DNA from: Candidatus Solibacter usitatus
Lineage (GTDB): Bacteria > Acidobacteriota > Terriglobia > Bryobacterales > Bryobacteraceae
Reading direction: 5' to 3'
DNA: 64,000 nucleotides
Assembly (NCBI GenBank): GCA_016213245.1
Contig: JACRBC010000055.1
Coordinates: forward strand, 19,265-83,264
Part shown: positions 1 to 9,346 of the stretch, in pieces
How the letters are laid out: each line of letters begins with the position of its first letter
Position numbering within the stretch: the stretch's first letter is position 1
Notes under the pieces: generated by a model
Database searches by the model: none
What the model saw: only the letters and a program-made list of their open reading frames with translations
What the model was told of the DNA's origin: nothing
Made by a program: the position numbers and the translations under genes

Positions 1-957
1 GCTGGCCATGACGACCATGCCGCGCCGCGCCGTGTCGGTCAGCTTGATGACCTGCGTGAGAGCCAGCAGGGTGAGCGGGACCAGAGTGCCGAGAATGATC
101 TGGATGACGATCTGCGAGTTGTAGAGCCGCGTGTGGACCATGAAGTCGAGCGAGTGGAAGCTCTCGTCGGCCTCGTAAATGCGGTGGATCAGGTCGAGCA
201 TCTCGAGCGAGAAGTCGATGACGAAGGCGTAGAACAGATAGCGCGCGATAGTGTCCACGCAGACCTGGTCGATCTCGACATCGCGAATCCAGCAGATCAC
301 CACATAGAGCAGCAGCACGGCGGCGATGCCTGAGACCATCGCCGAGAAGAGAAACACAATGGGCATCAGCGGCGTGGACCACCACGGGTTGGCCTTGATG
401 GAGCCGAAGATGAAGCCGACGTAGCCGTGGAGGAGGAAGGCCGAGGGGATGCCGATGATGGTCAAGATCCAGCCGGCGCGCTCGTCCACGTGGCAGGCCG
501 CGGGGCTGATGTTGTCCGAGCCGAGCGTGAGGGCCTTGTAGAGCCACCGCAGCGGGCCGGTGGTGGTCTTCGATAGCACAACGATCTCGCGCCGGTAGTC
601 GAGCCAGATTTCCAAAAGCAGGACGACCATCAGGTACCAGAGGTAGACAAAGCCGAACATCGCCATGGCCGATGAGGGGTGCGGCGTGAGGTACATCTCA
701 AACGACCGCTCCGGGTGGCCGAGGTGCAATTGCAGGGGCAGCGGCGCCACCAGCAGGAAGCTCAACGCGGTGAGCAGCGCCAGGCGGTAGGTGGGTTTCA
801 CGGCGTCCACCTTGAACACACGCTCGAGCGATGCCAGGATGAATGCGCCGGCCACCAGGCCGGTGATGAACGGATAGAGCACAATGAGGATGCTCCACTG
901 GAGCTCCACCTCATTGGGGTACATGAAGCCTTCGACGCCCTGAAGTAGTGGTTCCAT
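1..957 (-). CDS. NrfD/polysulfide reductase-like integral membrane subunit (partial, runs off left edge)
   Basis: Not in ORF track because it is edge-truncated; reverse strand from ATG at 957 reads MEPLLQGVEGFMYPNEVELQWSILIVLYPFITGLVAGAFILASLERVFKVDAVKPTYRL..., multi-TM NrfD-like; directly follows an Fe-S subunit. Confidence 0.85.
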   Translation of the reverse strand, partial: MEPLLQGVEGFMYPNEVELQWSILIVLYPFITGLVAGAFILASLERVFKVDAVKPTYRLALLTALSFLLVAPLPLQLHLGHPERSFEMYLTPHPSSAMAMFGFVYLWYLMVVLLLEIWLDYRREIVVLSKTTTGPLRWLYKALTLGSDNISPAACHVDERAGWILTIIGIPSAFLLHGYVGFIFGSIKANPWWSTPLMPIVFLFSAMVSGIAAVLLLYVVICWIRDVEIDQVCVDTIARYLFYAFVIDFSLEMLDLIHRIYEADESFHSLDFMVHTRLYNSQIVIQIILGTLVPLTLLALTQVIKLTDTARRGMVVMAS

Positions 958-969
958 GAATGATCTCCT

Positions 970-1734
970 CTAGCGAACCGAGCCGTCGAGGCCCTTGTAG
1001 TAGACCTTGGATCCGGTAGCCATCTGCGGTTTCAGCACCTGGACGGAGTTGTCGCGCAGGAACTCGTGGACCGGATCCTGGGGGTCCTTCAGGTCGGCGA
1101 GCTGCCGCGCCCCGGTGGGGCAGGATTCGCAGCAGGCCGTGGTCAGGCCCTGCGTGATGCGGTGGTAGCAGAGGCTGCACTTTTCCACCGTCTCGGTCTC
1201 CGGATTGATGAAACGGCAGCCGTACGGGCACGCCTGCACGCAGTAGCGGCACCCCAGGCAGTATTGCGTGTCGACCAGCACCACGCCGTCGGGGCTCTCA
1301 AAGGTGGCGCCCACGGGGCAGACCTGCACGCACGGCGAGTGCGCGCAATGGTTGCAGATCTTGGGGACGAAGAAGGCTTTGGCGCCGGAGCGGTACTTCT
1401 CGGGGAAGCCCTCGCGGCCGCCTTCAGGGGAGTCCACTTCGGGCTGCTCGGCGGTCCAGTCCTTGACGTAGTAGCGTTCGATCCAGGTGCGGTAGAAGCC
1501 CTGGGGGACATCGTTTTCAGCCGCGCACCCGCGGACGCAGTTGCCGCAGCCGATGCACTTGCCGATGTCGATGGTCATCGCCCACCAGTGGTCCCGCATG
1601 CGGTACTTGGGGTCGGCCACGGCGGCGGAGGAGGTCTCGCCCCGCAGGGCTTCCAGTCCCGCCGCGGCTGCCGCGGTGAGGATGATGAACTTTCCGGACT
1701 GCTCCAATACTTCGCGACGTGTCGAATCAGACAT
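970..1734 (-). CDS. 4Fe-4S dicluster ferredoxin-type electron transfer subunit (HybA/DsrO/NrfC-like)
   Basis: Four Cys clusters (CIGCGNCVRGC, CNHCAHSPCVQVCPVGA, CLGCRYCVQACPYGC, CSLCYHR...CCESCPTGA); N-terminal twin-arginine STRREVL plus hydrophobic stretch. Confidence 0.9.
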   Translation of the reverse strand: MSDSTRREVLEQSGKFIILTAAAAAGLEALRGETSSAAVADPKYRMRDHWWAMTIDIGKCIGCGNCVRGCAAENDVPQGFYRTWIERYYVKDWTAEQPEVDSPEGGREGFPEKYRSGAKAFFVPKICNHCAHSPCVQVCPVGATFESPDGVVLVDTQYCLGCRYCVQACPYGCRFINPETETVEKCSLCYHRITQGLTTACCESCPTGARQLADLKDPQDPVHEFLRDNSVQVLKPQMATGSKVYYKGLDGSVR

Positions 1735-1752
1735 TGTCTTGTGCCTCCGGGT

Positions 1753-2217
1753 TCATATCTTCGGGGCGTGCGCCTGATGGCAGGCGTTGCAGGGGCTGCC
1801 GCCGGAGTGAGTCTTGGTGACCACCTGGGGGAAACCCTTGGGTTTGGCGACGTTCGCCTCATGGCAGCGGGCGCACAAAACGGCCGTGTCCGGCAGCGCC
1901 GGCTTGGCGGCTTTCGGATCGCCGGCGTTGGCGTGTTTGGCCTGCGGACCGTGGCACGCCTCGCAGGCCACGCCGGCATGCTTACCGGTCTTGCGCTTAG
2001 CCACCACCTCGTCGTGACATCCGGCGCAGACCTCCTGCCCGGCGAAGCGGATGGGGTGCTTGCGGTTGTCATCCATCGCCCCGGGGCGGAAGTGCCCGTA
2101 GTGGCCGAAGTCCTTCGGGATGATGACCTGGCGCACGGCCACGAACAGTACCGTGCCGGCGGCAAAGATGACCAGGGGGCGGATCAGATGGCCCGCGTCC
2201 CGCATAGTCTGCTTCAT
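1753..2217 (-). CDS. Membrane-anchored tetraheme cytochrome c
   Basis: Four CxxCH motifs (CAGCH, CEACH, CARCH, CNACH) after an N-terminal hydrophobic anchor. Confidence 0.9.
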   Translation of the reverse strand: MKQTMRDAGHLIRPLVIFAAGTVLFVAVRQVIIPKDFGHYGHFRPGAMDDNRKHPIRFAGQEVCAGCHDEVVAKRKTGKHAGVACEACHGPQAKHANAGDPKAAKPALPDTAVLCARCHEANVAKPKGFPQVVTKTHSGGSPCNACHQAHAPKI

Positions 2218-2460
2218 GGACGACTCCTCATGGCCGTCAGAGTTAGCACTTGACCTGCCAGATGGCCCGAGTGTACGAAAAATTCCAGATAAGGAGAGAA
2301 AAAGAGGCGAAAGACGTTTGTTTCCGCAACATCCGGCCCCCTGGGCGGGTCATGGTGGGGGTCAGCGGCTCAGCACGCGTGTGCGGGATTTGACCCACCC
2401 CGGGCCGGAAGCTTGACCCAGAGGTGCGTGAATCAGCGCAAGAGCGCGGTTTGAAGGAGT

Positions 2461-3114
2461 TTACGCGAGCCGCGCCCGCACCCAGGCGACCCAGGCGTCC
2501 AGCCCCTCGCCGCTGCGGCAGGAGACGGGGAAGGTGACCAGGCCGGGATTGAGGGTCTGTACGCCGCGCGTGAAATAGTCGAGCCGGAAGTCGGTGTACG
2601 GGATGAGGTCGATCTTGTTGACGAGCAGGACGCCGACGCCGGAGTACATCTTGGGGTACTTGTAGGGCTTGTCGTCGCCTTCCGGAACGGAGGCGACCAG
2701 GACGTTGAGGTGCGCGCCCAGCGACCAGGACGACGGGCAGACCAGGTTGCCGACGTTTTCGATGAGGAGCAGCCGGACGCCGTCGAGGTCGATCAGGCCG
2801 AGGGCGTCGCGCACCATGGCCGCCTCCAGGTGGCACTTGCCGCCGGTATTGACGTGCACCGAGCGCGCGCCGGCGCGCTGGGAGCGCTCGGCGTCAAACG
2901 CCGCTTCCGACGTGTCGCCGTTGATCATGGCGACGCCGCAGTCCGGCTTCAAAGCGGCGACCGTGCGCTCCACCAGCGACGTCTTGCCCGCGCCGGGCGA
3001 GGCCATCAGGTTGAGCGCCAGGATGCGGCGCGAATCCAGAAGCGCGCGGGTTTGGGCGGCGATGGAGTCGTTGGCCGAGAGGACCTTCTCGACGACGGGG
3101 ATGCGGGTGGTCAT
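2461..3114 (-). CDS. hypB: Hydrogenase nickel incorporation GTPase HypB
   Basis: NLMASPGAGKTSLVERT P-loop, NVGNLVCPSSWSLG, LLVNKIDLIPY; within hyp cluster. Confidence 0.95.
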   Translation of the reverse strand: MTTRIPVVEKVLSANDSIAAQTRALLDSRRILALNLMASPGAGKTSLVERTVAALKPDCGVAMINGDTSEAAFDAERSQRAGARSVHVNTGGKCHLEAAMVRDALGLIDLDGVRLLLIENVGNLVCPSSWSLGAHLNVLVASVPEGDDKPYKYPKMYSGVGVLLVNKIDLIPYTDFRLDYFTRGVQTLNPGLVTFPVSCRSGEGLDAWVAWVRARLA

Positions 3115-3452
3115 TCTGGAGTGGAGACCTCGATGGATTCAACGTAGCACTCGCGGCCGCCGTGCGGCATGGCGTGGGCGGAGCCGCAGAGGGGGCAGAG
3201 GAAGTCCTGCTGGCGGACGGAGAAGGGCTTCTGGCAGTCGAGGCAGAAGAGCGTGCCGGGCTCCCGCTTAAAGTGCAGCGTGGCGGATTCGGCCACGGTG
3301 CCGCGCGAGAGCTCATCCCAGAAGAGCTGGATGGAGTCGTCCACGTAGGCGGAGAGTTCGCCGATCACCAGGTGGACATCGGTGACGCGCGCGCCGGCGG
3401 CGTGATTCAGCACGATACCGAGGATGGACTCGGTGATGGAGAGCTCGTGCAT
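3111..3452 (-). CDS. hypA: Hydrogenase maturation nickel metallochaperone HypA
   Basis: MHELSITESILGIV start and Cys zinc-binding motifs (FCLDC...LCPLC); ATGA-type overlap with hypB. Confidence 0.95.
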   Translation of the reverse strand: MHELSITESILGIVLNHAAGARVTDVHLVIGELSAYVDDSIQLFWDELSRGTVAESATLHFKREPGTLFCLDCQKPFSVRQQDFLCPLCGSAHAMPHGGRECYVESIEVSTPE

Positions 3453-3458
3453 GGGAGG

Positions 3459-4478
3459 TCAGCAGATTCTCGGCAGTTGTTCACCGCTGAGCAGGTCGAT
3501 GATGCGCGAGCCGCCGATGGGAGACTCCATCGTGACCAGCGGCTCGCCGAGGCGCTCGACGTGGCCGATGATGGACGCCGCCGGCAGAATGCTGATGGCC
3601 TGGTCGGCCTGGTCGGCCGGCAGGAAGGCCACGAAACGGCCCTCGTTGGCGACGTAGAGCGGATCGAGGCCGAGAATCTCGCAGGCGGCGCGCACGTCCT
3701 GGCGCGTCTGGATGGCGGACTCGGTGAGGCCCAAGCGGGCGCGGGCGCTGAGCGAGATCTCGACCAGGGCGGAGGCCAGCCCGCCGCGCGTGAGATCGCG
3801 CAGGCAGCGCAGTTGAATGCCGCCGCCGAGCAGCGCCTGGACCTCGCCGGCCACCGGCGCCGAGTCCGAGGTGATGTCGCTTTCAAACTGCAGCCCTTCG
3901 CGCGAGCTCATGATGGCCATGCCGTGGCGGCCGATGTCGCCGGAGAGCAGAATGGCGTCGCCGGCCCGGATGGAGGCTGGCTCCAGCACCAGCGCGTGTT
4001 CGAAAAAGCCGATACCGGAGGTGTTGATGTAGAGGCCGTCGGCCTTGCCGCGCTCCACCACCTTGGTGTCGCCGGTGACGATGCGCACGCCGCAGGCGCG
4101 GGCCGCCGCCGCCATGGATTCGACCACGCGCCACAACGTCTCCATCGGCAGGCCCTCTTCCAGAATGAAGGCGGCGGAAAGAGAGTGCGGCGTCGCTCCG
4201 CTCATGGCCAGGTCGTTGACCGTGCCGTGCACGGCCATGGAGCCGATGTCGCCGCCTGGGAAGAAGAGCGGCGTGACGACGAAGCTGTCGGTGGTGAAGG
4301 CCAGGCGCGAGCCGGAGACGGCCAGCACGGCGGAGTCGGTGTCGCTCTGCGGATCGAAGGCGGCAGCGAACAGTTGCTGGATGAGGTTGCGCATCAGCCG
4401 GCCGCCGCCGCCGTGCGCCATCAGCACATGCGGATAGGTGGTGAGGGGAATGGGGCAGGAGAGCGTGAAATCAGGCAT
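3459..4478 (-). CDS. hypE: Hydrogenase expression/formation protein HypE
   Basis: [38 protein letters not shown]-terminus PRIC; start taken at MPDFTLS (4478) inside the longer track ORF. Confidence 0.94.
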   Translation of the reverse strand: MPDFTLSCPIPLTTYPHVLMAHGGGGRLMRNLIQQLFAAAFDPQSDTDSAVLAVSGSRLAFTTDSFVVTPLFFPGGDIGSMAVHGTVNDLAMSGATPHSLSAAFILEEGLPMETLWRVVESMAAAARACGVRIVTGDTKVVERGKADGLYINTSGIGFFEHALVLEPASIRAGDAILLSGDIGRHGMAIMSSREGLQFESDITSDSAPVAGEVQALLGGGIQLRCLRDLTRGGLASALVEISLSARARLGLTESAIQTRQDVRAACEILGLDPLYVANEGRFVAFLPADQADQAISILPAASIIGHVERLGEPLVTMESPIGGSRIIDLLSGEQLPRIC

Positions 4479-5559
4479 GAGGCTTGTACCTGTAATAGGC
4501 CGAGCAGGCGCCTTCGGTTGAGACCATGGTGGCGCCGAGCGGCGACTCGGGCGTGCAGCGCGTGCCGAAGGCCGGGCACTCATTGGGCTTCTTCACGCCG
4601 CGCAGGATCTGGCCGCTGATGCACTCGGCGGGCTCGTCCACCTCGCCGGTGAGCAGCGTGAAACGGTTCTCGGCGTCGTACTCGGACCACGACTCCCGCA
4701 GCCGCAGGCCGCTTTGGGGGATTTCGCCGATGCCGCGCCACTTGCGCGGCGAGATCTCGAAGACCTCGCGGACCGAGGCGCGCGCGGGTTCGTTGCCCTG
4801 GCGGCGCACGGCGCGCGCGTACTGGTTTTCCACCTCCGCGCGGCCCTCCTCCAGTTGCCGGACGCAGAGATAGATGCCTTGCAGAATGTCGAGCGGCTCG
4901 AAGCCGGTGACCACGATGGGCACGCCGTAGCGGGCCGCGAGCGGCTCGTACTCCTCGTAGCCCTCCACCGTGCAGACGTGCCCGGCGGCCAGGAAACCCT
5001 GCACGCGGCATTCGGGCGACGCGAGTATCGCCTCGATGGCCGGCGGCACCAGCACGTGCGAGACCAGGATGGAGAAGTTGGCGACGCCGCTGCCGCGCGC
5101 ATGGCGCACGGCCATGGCGTTGGCCGGCGCGGTGGTCTCAAAGCCGACGGCGAAGAAGACCACCTGCCGCTGCGGGTTGCGCCGCGCCAGCTCCACCGCC
5201 TCCAGCGGCGAGTAGACGATGCGCACATCGCCGCCCTGGGCCTTCACCGAGAGCAGATCGGTGCTGGAGCCGGGAACGCGCAGCATGTCGCCGAACGAGG
5301 TGAAGATCACCTCCGGCCGGCGGGCGAGCTCAATGGCTTTGTCGATCTGCTCCAGCGGCGTGACGCAGACCGGGCAGCCGGGGCCGTGCAGCAGCGTGAT
5401 GGCGGGCGGCAGGAGCTGATCGATGCCGAAGCGCAGAATGGAATGCGTCTGGCCGCCGCAGACCTCCATGATGCGCCACTCGCGAGTGGTGACGGCGTGG
5501 AGCGCGGCGGAGAGCTCGCGGGCGGCGGCCGGATCGCGGAACTCGTCCAGGTACTTCAT
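4471..5559 (-). CDS. hypD: Hydrogenase formation protein HypD
   Basis: [56 protein letters not shown]; start at MKYLDEFRD (5559). Confidence 0.95.
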   Translation of the reverse strand: MKYLDEFRDPAAARELSAALHAVTTREWRIMEVCGGQTHSILRFGIDQLLPPAITLLHGPGCPVCVTPLEQIDKAIELARRPEVIFTSFGDMLRVPGSSTDLLSVKAQGGDVRIVYSPLEAVELARRNPQRQVVFFAVGFETTAPANAMAVRHARGSGVANFSILVSHVLVPPAIEAILASPECRVQGFLAAGHVCTVEGYEEYEPLAARYGVPIVVTGFEPLDILQGIYLCVRQLEEGRAEVENQYARAVRRQGNEPARASVREVFEISPRKWRGIGEIPQSGLRLRESWSEYDAENRFTLLTGEVDEPAECISGQILRGVKKPNECPAFGTRCTPESPLGATMVSTEGACSAYYRYKPHA

Positions 5560-5828
5560 GCCGCCTCGCCGCCGGGTGCGTCGTCGATTGTTTCTGCGCC
5601 GGCCGGCTCCAACTGGCGGAGCAGTTCCAGCGTCTTCTGTGCCTCTTCTTCGTCCACCGTGTTGAGGGCGAAGCCGACGTGGACCAGAACGTAGTCGCCG
5701 GGCACGGCTTCGGGCGTGTAGGCGAGCGAGACCTCCTTGATCACGCCGCCGAACGACACGCGCGCCATGCGCGTGATTGGGTCGTCGCCGGTGATGTCGA
5801 CGATCTGGCCGGGAACGGCTAAGCACAT
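5556..5828 (-). CDS. hypC: HypC/HybG/HupF family hydrogenase chaperone
   Basis: [16 protein letters not shown]..., 90 aa, classical MCLAxPG N-terminus; 4-bp overlap with hypD. Confidence 0.94.
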   Translation of the reverse strand: MCLAVPGQIVDITGDDPITRMARVSFGGVIKEVSLAYTPEAVPGDYVLVHVGFALNTVDEEEAQKTLELLRQLEPAGAETIDDAPGGEAA

Positions 5829-8023
5829 GGCGGACCTCCTGATCGAAGCGCCGCGGCCAGGATCTGGCCGGCGGCCACGGCGCCGTCGTTGGGCGGCAGC
5901 GCCTGGTGAGTATAGACCTTGAAACCAGCGCCGCCGAGCGCGGCGGAACACTGTTCGGTGAGCAGCGCGTTCTGAAAACAGCCGCCGGTCAGCAGCACCT
6001 TTTGAATGGCTGCCTTCCTGGCGACTCCCACAATCATACCGACAAGAGCATGATGGAACACCGCCGCCCGGTCCTCGATGGAGCCCTTGGCGGAGGCGAG
6101 GTGCTCGATCAGAGGCTGCCAGTCCGTGCCGCACTCCACCGTCTCCGAGGTGTTGGAGCGGCGAGCGGCAAACTCCAGCCGCATCGCCGCCTCGCCCTCG
6201 AAGGAAGAGACGGGACACAGGCCGAGCAGCGCGGCGGCGGCGTCGAACAGCCGTCCCGCGCTGGTTGTCGCCGGGCAGTTCAAACGGCGGGCCAGCATCG
6301 ACTCCAGCACCTGCCACTCGGCCGCCTGAAACAAATGCCGGGCCAGCTCTTCCCGGCCGATTTCGTGCAGCAGGCCGAGCAGCGCGCGCCGCGGCTCGCG
6401 AACCGCCTGCTCGCCGCCGGGCAGAGAAAACGGCCGCAGATGCGCGATCCGCCGGCAGCGGGCGCCGTCGAACAGCAGAAACTCGCCGCCCCACACGGTC
6501 GCGTCCGTACCGTAGCCCGAGCCGTCCCAGGAGACGCCGAGCAGCGGCGCTTCGATGTGATGCTCCAGCACTCCCGCCAGAACGTGCGCCTCGTGATGCT
6601 GCACGCGCGTGACGGGCAGGCCCAGCGACTCGGCCGAGCGCGTGGAGCCGTAGTCGGGGTGGAGATCGCAGGCCACCCCCGTTGGGCGCAATTGATAGGT
6701 CTCCCTCATGTCGGAGAGTGCCCGCCGGTGGCTCTCCACCGCGGGCAGCGTGGAGAGGTCCCCCAGGTGCTGGCTGACGAAGACCAGGCGGCCGCGCGAG
6801 AAGGCGACGGTGTTTTTCATGTGTGCGCCGGTGGCCAGCAGCTCGGGCAGGTCGACCGGGGAAGGGAGGGGCAGCGGCGCGTAGCCGCGCGCGCGGCGCA
6901 GCAGCACGGGCTGGCCGCCGATGAAGCGCACGATGGAGTCGTCCACCGGGCGCAGGATCGGGCGGTCGTGCATCAGGAACAGGTCGGCTACGGCGCCGAG
7001 CCGGTGCAGCGCTTCGCCGTTGTCGATGCAGATGGGCTCGTCGCTGAGATTGCCGCTGGTGGCGACGATGGCGAAGCCGAGCTCGTCCAGCAGCAGCGTG
7101 TGCAGCGGCGAATAGGGCAGCATCAGCCCGAGAAAGGGATTGCCGGGGGCGATCTCATCCGGCAGTTCGTTGTCGTGCTCCACCAGCACGATGGGCGCCT
7201 GCGGCGAGCGCAGCAGTTGGAGCGCCTCCTCGCTCGCCGGCCACGACGGCGCCATCACCGCGAACGGTTTCGTGGGGCGCCGCTTGCGCCGGCGCAGCTC
7301 GGTGATGACGGCCGCGTTGCGCGCATCGCAGATCAGGTGGAATCCACCGATGCCCTTCAAAGCCACGATGCGGCCGTCGCGCACCGCCTGCGACGTTTGG
7401 AGCAGCGCTTCGTGCCCGGCGGCCAGAGTCTGCCCCGCCGGCGCGCACAGTGTGAGCCGCGGGCCGCAATCGGCGCAACAGTTGGTCTGCGCGTGGAAGC
7501 GCCGGTCGGCGGGATCTGTGTACTCGGCCAGGCACGCCGGACACATGGGGAAACGGTCCATGGAGGTCTGCGGGCGGTCGTAAGGCAAGCCGCGGACGAT
7601 GGAGTAACGCGGGCCGCAGTGCGTGCAGGTGGTGAACGGGTAACGGTAGCGGCGGTTGCGCGGGTCGCCGATGTCTTTGAGGCACGCGGTGCAGATGGCG
7701 AGGTCCGGCAGCAGGTAGGCGGCGGGCTCGCCGGAGGAGTCGCTGTGGCGGACGGCGAACTCGCCGCCGCCCTGCTCCGCGATCGCCTCGGATGAAAAGC
7801 CGCTGACCACGGCGTTGGCTGGCGGTCCGGCCCGCAGTTCCTCTTGGAACGCTTCGACGGACGCTGTCGGCCCTTCGACTTCGATGCAGACGCCCTGGAT
7901 GGAGTTCAACACATAGCCGGCCAGCCCGCGCGCCCGCGCCAGTCGGTAGACGTGAGGCCGGAAGCCCACCCCTTGCACAGCCCCGGTGATGCGGATGCGA
8001 AGGCGCATCGGAGAAGCATCCAT
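5819..8023 (-). CDS. hypF: Carbamoyltransferase HypF
   Basis: Acylphosphatase-like N-terminus [21 protein letters not shown], zinc-finger-like CTACL...CTHCG, Sua5-like and Kae1-like domains; start may be Met7 (8005). Confidence 0.94.
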   Translation of the reverse strand: MDASPMRLRIRITGAVQGVGFRPHVYRLARARGLAGYVLNSIQGVCIEVEGPTASVEAFQEELRAGPPANAVVSGFSSEAIAEQGGGEFAVRHSDSSGEPAAYLLPDLAICTACLKDIGDPRNRRYRYPFTTCTHCGPRYSIVRGLPYDRPQTSMDRFPMCPACLAEYTDPADRRFHAQTNCCADCGPRLTLCAPAGQTLAAGHEALLQTSQAVRDGRIVALKGIGGFHLICDARNAAVITELRRRKRRPTKPFAVMAPSWPASEEALQLLRSPQAPIVLVEHDNELPDEIAPGNPFLGLMLPYSPLHTLLLDELGFAIVATSGNLSDEPICIDNGEALHRLGAVADLFLMHDRPILRPVDDSIVRFIGGQPVLLRRARGYAPLPLPSPVDLPELLATGAHMKNTVAFSRGRLVFVSQHLGDLSTLPAVESHRRALSDMRETYQLRPTGVACDLHPDYGSTRSAESLGLPVTRVQHHEAHVLAGVLEHHIEAPLLGVSWDGSGYGTDATVWGGEFLLFDGARCRRIAHLRPFSLPGGEQAVREPRRALLGLLHEIGREELARHLFQAAEWQVLESMLARRLNCPATTSAGRLFDAAAALLGLCPVSSFEGEAAMRLEFAARRSNTSETVECGTDWQPLIEHLASAKGSIEDRAAVFHHALVGMIVGVARKAAIQKVLLTGGCFQNALLTEQCSAALGGAGFKVYTHQALPPNDGAVAAGQILAAALRSGGPPCA

Positions 8024-8099
8024 GATACGAGGATGATACGACGCCGCGCTCCGCCGCTTGGGCTAGTCTGGTGTTGAAAGGACCTCCCTGTCGAGAGCC

Positions 8100-9302
8100 A
8101 TGAAGAAGATCTACATCGCCTCCTACCACCAGTCGAAGTTCGGCAAGTTGATGGACATGACCGTGCCGGACATCGTTCGCGCCGCCGTCGACGGCGCCTG
8201 CTCGCAGATCGGCGCGCCTGCGTCGGCGCTGGACACGGGCTCGCTCGGCGCGGCCTGCAACTTCTCGCTCAATGAACAGGGGCTGCTCGCCGGGCTGCTG
8301 GCCGGCGTGCCAGGCATGGAGAGCAAGCCCATCGAGACCGTGGAGAACGCCTGTGCCTCCGGCGGTCAGGCCGTGCTCAGCGTCATCCAGAAACTGCTGC
8401 TCGGCCTCGGCGAGACCGGCATCGCCGCCGGCTATGAGAAGATGCGCGACGCCGAGGGCAAGATGGACGGCAAGCTCATCGGCAAGGTGCTCGGCTACTT
8501 CTCCCATCCGGACGACCGCCAGGGCAAGCTCTTCGTCTTCCCGCACATCTTCGCCGAGGTGATGCGCGACTACATGGCCGTCCACGGCGTGCCCGAGGAG
8601 CACCTGGCGCAGATCGCCGTCGAGGAGTACGCCAACGCCAAACACAATCCCTGGGCGCAGATGAGCAAGGTGCAGATCACCCTCGAACAGGCGATGAAGA
8701 TCGAGGGGCTCAACCGCTACGTCGTCGAGGGACTGCCGCTGAAGACCTACGACTGCTCGCAGATCACCGACGGCTACGCCGCGCTGATCCTGGCCACCGA
8801 GGAGGGTCTCAACCGCCTGGGCGTGAAGAAGCAGGACGCCGTCGAGATCGCCGGTTGGGCGCAGGCCACCGATCCGCTCGCGCGCGCCGGGCGCGACGTG
8901 CTGCGCCCGGCCGGCGCCGGCAGGGCGATGTGCAAGGCCTACGGCATGGCCGGCCTCACTCCGGCCGACGTCAACGCGGCCGAGGTCCACGACTGCTTCA
9001 GCGTCATGGGCGCCATTGGCACGGAGGTGATCGGCAAAGCCGCGCCGGGCCTCGGCGCGCGCTACTGGGTCGAGGGCAAGGCGCGGCCGGACGGCGAGTG
9101 CGGCATCAACACCTCCGGCGGGCTCATCGCCAAGGGCCACCCCATCGGCGCCACCGGCGTGGCCATGATCGGCTGGGCGGCGCTGCAACTGCTGGGCAAG
9201 GCGCCGGCGGAGCTGCAAGTGAAGGACGCGCGCGCCGCCGCCACGTTCAACATCGGCGGGCCCATCTGCGCCTCGGTGTGCACCGTGCTGAAGCCCGGCT
9301 GA
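8100..9302 (+). CDS. SCP2-type thiolase / acetyl-CoA acetyltransferase family
   Basis: ETVENACASGGQAV active-site Cys region, NTSGGLIAKGHPIGATGVAM, C-terminal NIGGPICASVCTVLK. Confidence 0.85.
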   Translation: MKKIYIASYHQSKFGKLMDMTVPDIVRAAVDGACSQIGAPASALDTGSLGAACNFSLNEQGLLAGLLAGVPGMESKPIETVENACASGGQAVLSVIQKLLLGLGETGIAAGYEKMRDAEGKMDGKLIGKVLGYFSHPDDRQGKLFVFPHIFAEVMRDYMAVHGVPEEHLAQIAVEEYANAKHNPWAQMSKVQITLEQAMKIEGLNRYVVEGLPLKTYDCSQITDGYAALILATEEGLNRLGVKKQDAVEIAGWAQATDPLARAGRDVLRPAGAGRAMCKAYGMAGLTPADVNAAEVHDCFSVMGAIGTEVIGKAAPGLGARYWVEGKARPDGECGINTSGGLIAKGHPIGATGVAMIGWAALQLLGKAPAELQVKDARAAATFNIGGPICASVCTVLKPG

Positions 9303-9346
9303 CCGGCTTGCATCCTTACGCATACGAATGGAATGTTCGTGCTACG

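Noticed and set aside
2341-2460. GGGTCA/TGACCC repeats between hypB and the cytochrome gene
   Set aside because: Half-sites irregularly spaced and low complexity; not strong enough to call an operator or terminator.
5906-7795. 629-aa plus-strand ORF opposite hypF
   Set aside because: Antisense of a well-supported HypF; no conserved motif.
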